The position numbers and the translations under genes were made by a program. 64,000 nucleotides of DNA from Bradyrhizobium manausense. GTDB taxonomy: Bacteria; Pseudomonadota; Alphaproteobacteria; Rhizobiales; Xanthobacteraceae. Where the stretch lies: the NCBI RefSeq assembly GCF_018129685.1, contig NZ_JAFCLG010000013.1, forward strand, positions 62,001 through 126,000, read 5' to 3'. Below, piece after piece: positions 60,052 through 64,000 of the stretch (position 1 is the stretch's first letter; each line of letters starts with the position of its first letter). The notes under the pieces were generated by a model. The model was not told the origin of the DNA, searched no databases, and saw nothing but the letters and a program-made list of their open reading frames with translations.

Positions 60052-60159
60052 GACGTCAACTCCCGGGGTTTGAGACTTCTTGAAATTCCGCGCGACCGCG
60101 GCGCAGGTGCACGACTATCGATGACGTCAATACTCTAAGATCAACTTTCCATTCGGGCT

Positions 60160-60633
60160 TCAACGGAATCGGCTTCCGTTCCAGATCAATCGTCTGCAGC
60201 AGCTATGATCGAATGCGCCGCAATGCACTTCGATGGAAGGGACGCCGGAAACGATCGACATGTCGATTTCGGAAACGTTTCCCCGCCAGACCTCCCGCTG
60301 CGACCCTGCCCTGGAAACGAAAACGCGGTGGAGACAGCCACTTGACGTACAGACTTCCGCTCTGTTCCCGCAGCCGATCTGGTCGAAGTGCACCGCCGTG
60401 AATTCTTCACCCGTGGCTCCCTGCAGATACCGCAGGAAGCCGTTGCGCACGGTGATGTATTCATCCCCGCACGCGCGCTTCGCCAGATCTAGTGCGGAGC
60501 GTATGGCGGGAGAGAACCGGTCGTACTGGCCGGAAGACAAAGGGACCAACCGGCCTTGTGCCTGCCCCGAAGCACGCGCCATCGCGCCGGAGGTCATGAG
60601 GCAGATCATAAAAGCTATCACGATACGCGACAT
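60160..60633 (-). CDS. Exported hypothetical protein
   Basis: The 157-residue protein has a signal peptide (IVIAFMICLMTSGAMARA) and several Cys (GCGNRAEVCTSSGCLHRVF; CGAFDHSCCRRL) that may form disulphides in the periplasm. No family is recognised. ATG 60633 is preferred over the open frame to 60750, which is antisense to coding-like sequence. Confidence 0.6.
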   Translation of the reverse strand: MSRIVIAFMICLMTSGAMARASGQAQGRLVPLSSGQYDRFSPAIRSALDLAKRACGDEYITVRNGFLRYLQGATGEEFTAVHFDQIGCGNRAEVCTSSGCLHRVFVSRAGSQREVWRGNVSEIDMSIVSGVPSIEVHCGAFDHSCCRRLIWNGSRFR

Positions 60634-60667
60634 GAGGTTCTCCCTGCCAGCGCTGCCGACCGCACCC

Positions 60668-60922
60668 TCAAGGTTCTCGATTCGGTTTGAAGGAGATGCC
60701 GATACGCTGTTCCTTGATCCAGACGATCCGACATTCGCGGCGAGCATCATCGGACGAGATCACCAGCGTGAATTCCCTTGGGACGCCGAGCGGGCTCACG
60801 ACGTCCAGCATGGCGCCGGATTTCGTCAGGTTGCGCACGGTGCAAGAGATCGCCGATCCCCCGAACGAGATCATTCCGGCCTTCAAAACGCGCGTCCGCC
60901 TCAGTTTGCGCTTGTCTTCCAT
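60668..60922 (-). CDS. PilZ domain protein, paralogue
   Basis: The 84-residue protein is a PilZ-like domain (RRTRVLKAGMISFGGSAISC, then TVRNLTKSGAMLDVVSPLGV). It closely resembles the protein at 38635-38901, including ISFGG-AISCTVRNL and the Arg/Cys-Arg-Ile-Val-Trp end. ATG 60922 is used; an in-frame ATG at 60943 is possible. Confidence 0.75.
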   Translation of the reverse strand: MEDKRKLRRTRVLKAGMISFGGSAISCTVRNLTKSGAMLDVVSPLGVPREFTLVISSDDARRECRIVWIKEQRIGISFKPNREP

Positions 60923-60944
60923 GAGGGCCTCCCATCGTGACACG

Positions 60945-61259
60945 CTAGTCGACCTTCTTTTCGGCTTTCTCCGCGAGTTCGACGATGTCGCCTTTCGTGA
61001 ACAGGATGCCCTGAAGCTCAGTCCGCCAGTCTTTGTTGCGGCGGAGCAGGAATTCGAGGTTCATTCCAAAGTGCTTGAACTCCTCCTTCTGCGCGTTGGC
61101 CATGATGGCCTTGGCCTCCTTGTCCTTTTCCAGCGACATCCGCTGTTCGTACCACCCTATGGCCTCGGCTTCCTCGATCAGCGACGTGATCATTCGCGCA
61201 AAAGTACGCGTCTCCTGTGAAAGCTCATCCGCCGGTTCGTGATATTGATCGAAGCCCAT
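60945..61259 (-). CDS. Encapsulated-ferritin-like protein (EncFtn)
   Basis: The 104-residue protein starts MGFDQYHEPADELSQETR and has E29, E30, E32, W36, Y37, then E59, E60 and H63 in KEEFKHFGM. In Rhodospirillum EncFtn the ferroxidase residues are E32, E62 and H65, with E31 and E34 at the entry; the spacing here is the same, shifted by two. It should be an annular iron oxidase. The C-terminus lacks an obvious encapsulin-targeting peptide and no encapsulin gene lies in the window. Confidence 0.8.
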   Translation of the reverse strand: MGFDQYHEPADELSQETRTFARMITSLIEEAEAIGWYEQRMSLEKDKEAKAIMANAQKEEFKHFGMNLEFLLRRNKDWRTELQGILFTKGDIVELAEKAEKKVD

Positions 61260-61330
61260 TTTCGTCTCCTGCTGGTTATGTCGTGAATGCGAATAGTGAA
61301 AAGAAGCGACGCGCCTAGAGTAGGTGCTCG

Positions 61331-61921
61331 TCAGAGCTCATTTGGCCTCCCTTCCGGTTTGATTTTCTTCGGCCGCCAACGGCGGGCGTCGAGCCGGCCG
61401 ATCACCGGCAGGAATTCAAATTCGAGGATCAGGATAACCATTCCGGTGACGAGCGCGGCGATGAGAAGCTCACCGACGCCCGCGAGCATGCCGACCGCGG
61501 CCGTCGACCAGATCGCCGCCGCGGTAGTCAATCCTCTGACGGCGCCTCCGTCCCTCAGGATCATGCCGCCTCCGAGAAAGCCGACGCCGGTCACGACGCC
61601 CGCCATCACTTTTTCGGCGGTCGCCGGAAAATTCTCGACGCCCACGGCCGTGAAGGCGGCCGCTCCCAGGCTGACCAGCATGAAGGTTCGGTCGCCGGCC
61701 TCGGAACCACGAAACTCGCGTTCCCACCCGATCGGGAAAGCGAGAGCCACCGCGACGCCGATACGGACCAGCAGCGCGGCATCGAACTTCGTAATCCCCC
61801 CGGCATCGCCCGTAGTGGCGGACGCGATGGCCGCGTCGGTTGCCAGCCCCACGACAAGCGAGAGTACGGCGACGAAGGCTATCGTTTTACGCGCCGTCAG
61901 GATGTTGGGTATTCGCTTCAA
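61331..61921 (-). CDS. MgtC/SapB family protein
   Basis: The 196-residue protein has membrane helices and the MgtC core (DAALLVRIGVAVALAFPIGW, then EREFRGSEAGDRTFMLVSLG and VTGVGFLGGGMILR). MgtC proteins affect membrane ATP synthase and survival at low Mg. TTG 61921 is the start, overlapping the P-type ATPase stop by four bases, so it is co-translated with the metal pump. Confidence 0.85.
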   Translation of the reverse strand: MKRIPNILTARKTIAFVAVLSLVVGLATDAAIASATTGDAGGITKFDAALLVRIGVAVALAFPIGWEREFRGSEAGDRTFMLVSLGAAAFTAVGVENFPATAEKVMAGVVTGVGFLGGGMILRDGGAVRGLTTAAAIWSTAAVGMLAGVGELLIAALVTGMVILILEFEFLPVIGRLDARRWRPKKIKPEGRPNEL

Positions 61922-64000
61922 TTCCCGTCCTTCCCTGTGCTTGCAAGCTTGTTAGGTAAACGGAGCAGCCGCAGGGCGTTCAGCGTCACCAGCACGGTTG
62001 CGCCGGTGTCGGCCAGGATGGCCGGCCACAGCCCGGTGATCCCGGCGACGGTGGTAACGAGGAATACCGCCTTCAGCCCGAGCGCGACCGTGATGTTCTG
62101 GCGAATGTTGGTCATCGTTCGCTTCGACAGATCGACCATGGCCGCGACATCGGAGACCCGCCCGTGCAGCACGGCGGCGTCCGCGGTCTCCAGCGCGACG
62201 TCGGTGCCACCGCCCATGGCGATTCCGACGTCGGCGGCGGCGAGCGCGGGTGCATCGTTGATGCCGTCGCCGACCTTGGCGACGGACCAGCCGGCTTTCT
62301 GAAACTGGCCGACGATACGCTGCTTGTCCTGCGGCAGAAGTTCCGCTTCCACGTCGATTCCCAATTGCTGGCCGATGGCGGTGGCGGTACGGCGATTGTC
62401 GCCGGTCAGCATCACCGTCCGGATGCCGGCATCCGTGAGGAGCTTCAGCCCCTTCTTGGCATCCGGACGTGGCTCGTCCCGCATGGCGACGGCTCCGGCA
62501 ACCCTGCCGTCCATAACGAGCAGGGAAACCGTCTTGCCTTCGTCGTTGAGGGCCGCAATCCGGGCAGTCTGGTCCACCGTGACGGGAGCGAGTTCGGAAA
62601 CCGCATTCGGTGAACCGAGAAATGTCATTACGCCTTCGACCGTCGCCTGGACGCCTTTGCCGCCGATTGCTTTAGAGTCGGAAGTCGGTGGCACCAAGAT
62701 CTTCTGCTCCGCCGCCCTCGACAGGATCGCAGTGGCAAGCGGGTGACTGGATCCGGACTCGAGAGCGGCAGCGAAACGCAGGACGTCACCCTCGCTGCGC
62801 TCGAAGCCGATTATATCCGTCACCTGGGGCTTGCCCGCGGTAAGCGTGCCCGTCTTGTCGAAACAGGCGACGGTAATCTTGCCGATCTGCTCTAGAACGG
62901 CCCCCCCCTTCAGCAGAAGACCCCGGCGGGCACCGGCAGATAGACTGGCGGCGATCGCTGCGGGCGTCGAGATCACAAGGGCGCAGGGACATCCGATCAG
63001 AAGAATCGCCAAGCCCTTGTAGATCCAGGCGTTCCAAGCTCCACCGAACAGCAACGGCGGAACGATGGCCACCAGCGCCGCGACGGCGACCACGCCGGGC
63101 GTGTAGTACCGGGAGAAGCGGTCGATAAAGCGTTCGGTCGGAGCCTTCGACTCCTGCGCCTCTTCGACGAGCTTCACGACACGAGCGATCGTATTGTCTG
63201 CCGCAGCGGCCGTCACCCGCACCCGGAGCAGTCCGTCTCCGTTGACGGTGCCGGCGAACAGGTTCTCATCGCGGCCTTTCCGAACGGGCGTGCTTTCGCC
63301 GGTGACCGGCGCTTCGTCGATCGAACTCTCTCCGGACACGATGACGCCGTCGGCCGGGATCCTGTCGCCGGGACGCACCTGAATCGTGGCCCCGACTGAA
63401 AGCGCATCGGCTTGCACCTCGCGAACCTGGCCATCTTCCTCCAGTCGGGCGGTCTTCGGTACCAGCTTGGTCAGGTCTTGGATGCTGGCGCGCGCGCGGC
63501 TGGCGGCGACACCCTCCAGAAGCTCGCCGATCAGGAACAGGAAGACCACCGTCGCCGCCTCCTCCGTCGCGCCGATGGAGACCGCACCGACGGCCGCGAT
63601 CGACATCAGCATCTCGATCGAGAACGGCGTTCCCGCAATGGCAGCGGATACTGCGCGCCTCGCGATCGGGATCAGGCCGACCATCATCGCCAGTAAAAAT
63701 GCCCACTGCTCAATGGCCGGAATGGCTTTTCCTAACGCGAAAGCGACCGCGAGAGCGGCTCCGGACGCGATAGTCAACCGGCCCTTGCGGCTTTGCCACC
63801 AGCTTTGGTCCGCCGGCCCGCGATCGTGGATGTGGGAATGACCAGCGTCTCTCTCGGCCGCGGACACTTCCTGACCAGCGTGTTTGGCTCCGAACTCTTC
63901 CGACCCGGTGACGGCATATCCCAGACCCGCGATCTGGCTACTCATCGCTTTGATATCCGCTTGATCGTGCCCGACAGTAACCGTGCCACCGGTGACGGAT
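61918..64000 (-). CDS. Zn/Cd/Pb P1B-type ATPase, 5' end outside window
   Basis: The frame continues to the right edge without a start, so at least 694 residues are visible. The first part (GTVTVGHDQADIKAMSSQIA, then GLGYAV) is the end of an N-terminal HMA metal domain. The pump core has GCPCALVISTPAAIAASLSA, CFDKTGTLTAGKP, SGSSHPLATAI and GDGINDAPALAAADVGIAMG. The CPC followed by STPAAI, as in ZntA/CadA, suggests divalent metals rather than copper. It overlaps mgtC by four bases. Confidence 0.85.
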   Translation of the reverse strand, partial: SVTGGTVTVGHDQADIKAMSSQIAGLGYAVTGSEEFGAKHAGQEVSAAERDAGHSHIHDRGPADQSWWQSRKGRLTIASGAALAVAFALGKAIPAIEQWAFLLAMMVGLIPIARRAVSAAIAGTPFSIEMLMSIAAVGAVSIGATEEAATVVFLFLIGELLEGVAASRARASIQDLTKLVPKTARLEEDGQVREVQADALSVGATIQVRPGDRIPADGVIVSGESSIDEAPVTGESTPVRKGRDENLFAGTVNGDGLLRVRVTAAAADNTIARVVKLVEEAQESKAPTERFIDRFSRYYTPGVVAVAALVAIVPPLLFGGAWNAWIYKGLAILLIGCPCALVISTPAAIAASLSAGARRGLLLKGGAVLEQIGKITVACFDKTGTLTAGKPQVTDIIGFERSEGDVLRFAAALESGSSHPLATAILSRAAEQKILVPPTSDSKAIGGKGVQATVEGVMTFLGSPNAVSELAPVTVDQTARIAALNDEGKTVSLLVMDGRVAGAVAMRDEPRPDAKKGLKLLTDAGIRTVMLTGDNRRTATAIGQQLGIDVEAELLPQDKQRIVGQFQKAGWSVAKVGDGINDAPALAAADVGIAMGGGTDVALETADAAVLHGRVSDVAAMVDLSKRTMTNIRQNITVALGLKAVFLVTTVAGITGLWPAILADTGATVLVTLNALRLLRLPNKLASTGKDGN

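Noticed and set aside
1..64000. CRISPR array, rRNA or tRNA genes
   Set aside because: No regularly spaced direct repeats with unique spacers and no tRNA/rRNA-like segments were seen by eye; a covariance-model scan would be needed to exclude a tRNA.

Overview
The window is GC-rich DNA of an alphaproteobacterium, most likely of the Bradyrhizobium/Rhodopseudomonas/Nitrobacter group (Nitrobacteraceae). The support is indirect: an alphaproteobacterial LexA box (GTTC-N7-GTTC), a FixK/FNR box, an ECF sigma factor paired with a DUF1109 (NrsF) anti-sigma factor, and several proteins whose style I associate with Bradyrhizobium. No rRNA, tRNA or housekeeping gene is visible, so the whole window looks like accessory DNA (genomic island or plasmid).

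Region 1 (1-27 kb) is a mobilisation and defence island. It opens with an IncP-like oriT nick sequence, a ribbon-helix-helix MobC and a VirD2/MOBP-type relaxase, with no type IV secretion genes. Then come an HNH nuclease, small DUF proteins, a sigma-like/unknown/ImmA-IrrE cassette with 4-base overlaps, and a leftward four-gene cluster: a Gp37/Gp68 three-Cys protein, its partner TcmP, a DUF262-HNH (GmrSD-like) enzyme and a 1152-residue MmeI-type restriction-methylation enzyme. Next are a gene with a LexA box at its start codon, an IS110 remnant, and an SRAP (YedK-type) gene broken by a 324-bp inserted element. A DUF2130 nuclease-like protein, a class II Fic protein, a WGR protein, an RloC/PrrC-like zinc-hook ATPase next to a small protein with a HEPN-type R-x4-H motif, an XRE regulator and an Abi_C-like protein complete the island. 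From 25.2 to 27.4 kb the DNA is decayed (fragments of a second Gp37/Gp68 gene and of a nucleoside phosphorylase).

Region 2 (27.4-53.9 kb) is a metal-response island dominated by copper, mostly read leftward. It has an ECF sigma/NrsF pair with two matching promoters, a CusCBA efflux operon with FixH-like and DUF411 proteins, and a long run of copper proteins: cupredoxin, CusF, two multicopper oxidases (one fused to DUF4396), a Cys-rich four-helix copper store, two DUF305 proteins, a cytochrome c, an OpgC-like membrane protein and a TolC lipoprotein. At the right end csoR and a copA P-type ATPase diverge from a shared region holding a 19-bp operator-like inverted repeat. The inferred logic is: CopA moves Cu(I) from cytoplasm to periplasm, oxidases and cupredoxin/CusF detoxify or carry it there, and CusCBA expels it.

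Region 3 (53.9-64 kb) holds a Gly/Tyr/His micro-ORF, a two-part outer-membrane porin, a TPR protein, two overlapping CDF exporters, a PilZ paralogue, an encapsulated-ferritin-like protein, an MgtC family protein and the 3' part of a Zn/Cd/Pb P-type ATPase that runs off the right edge. This part appears to deal with divalent metals and iron.
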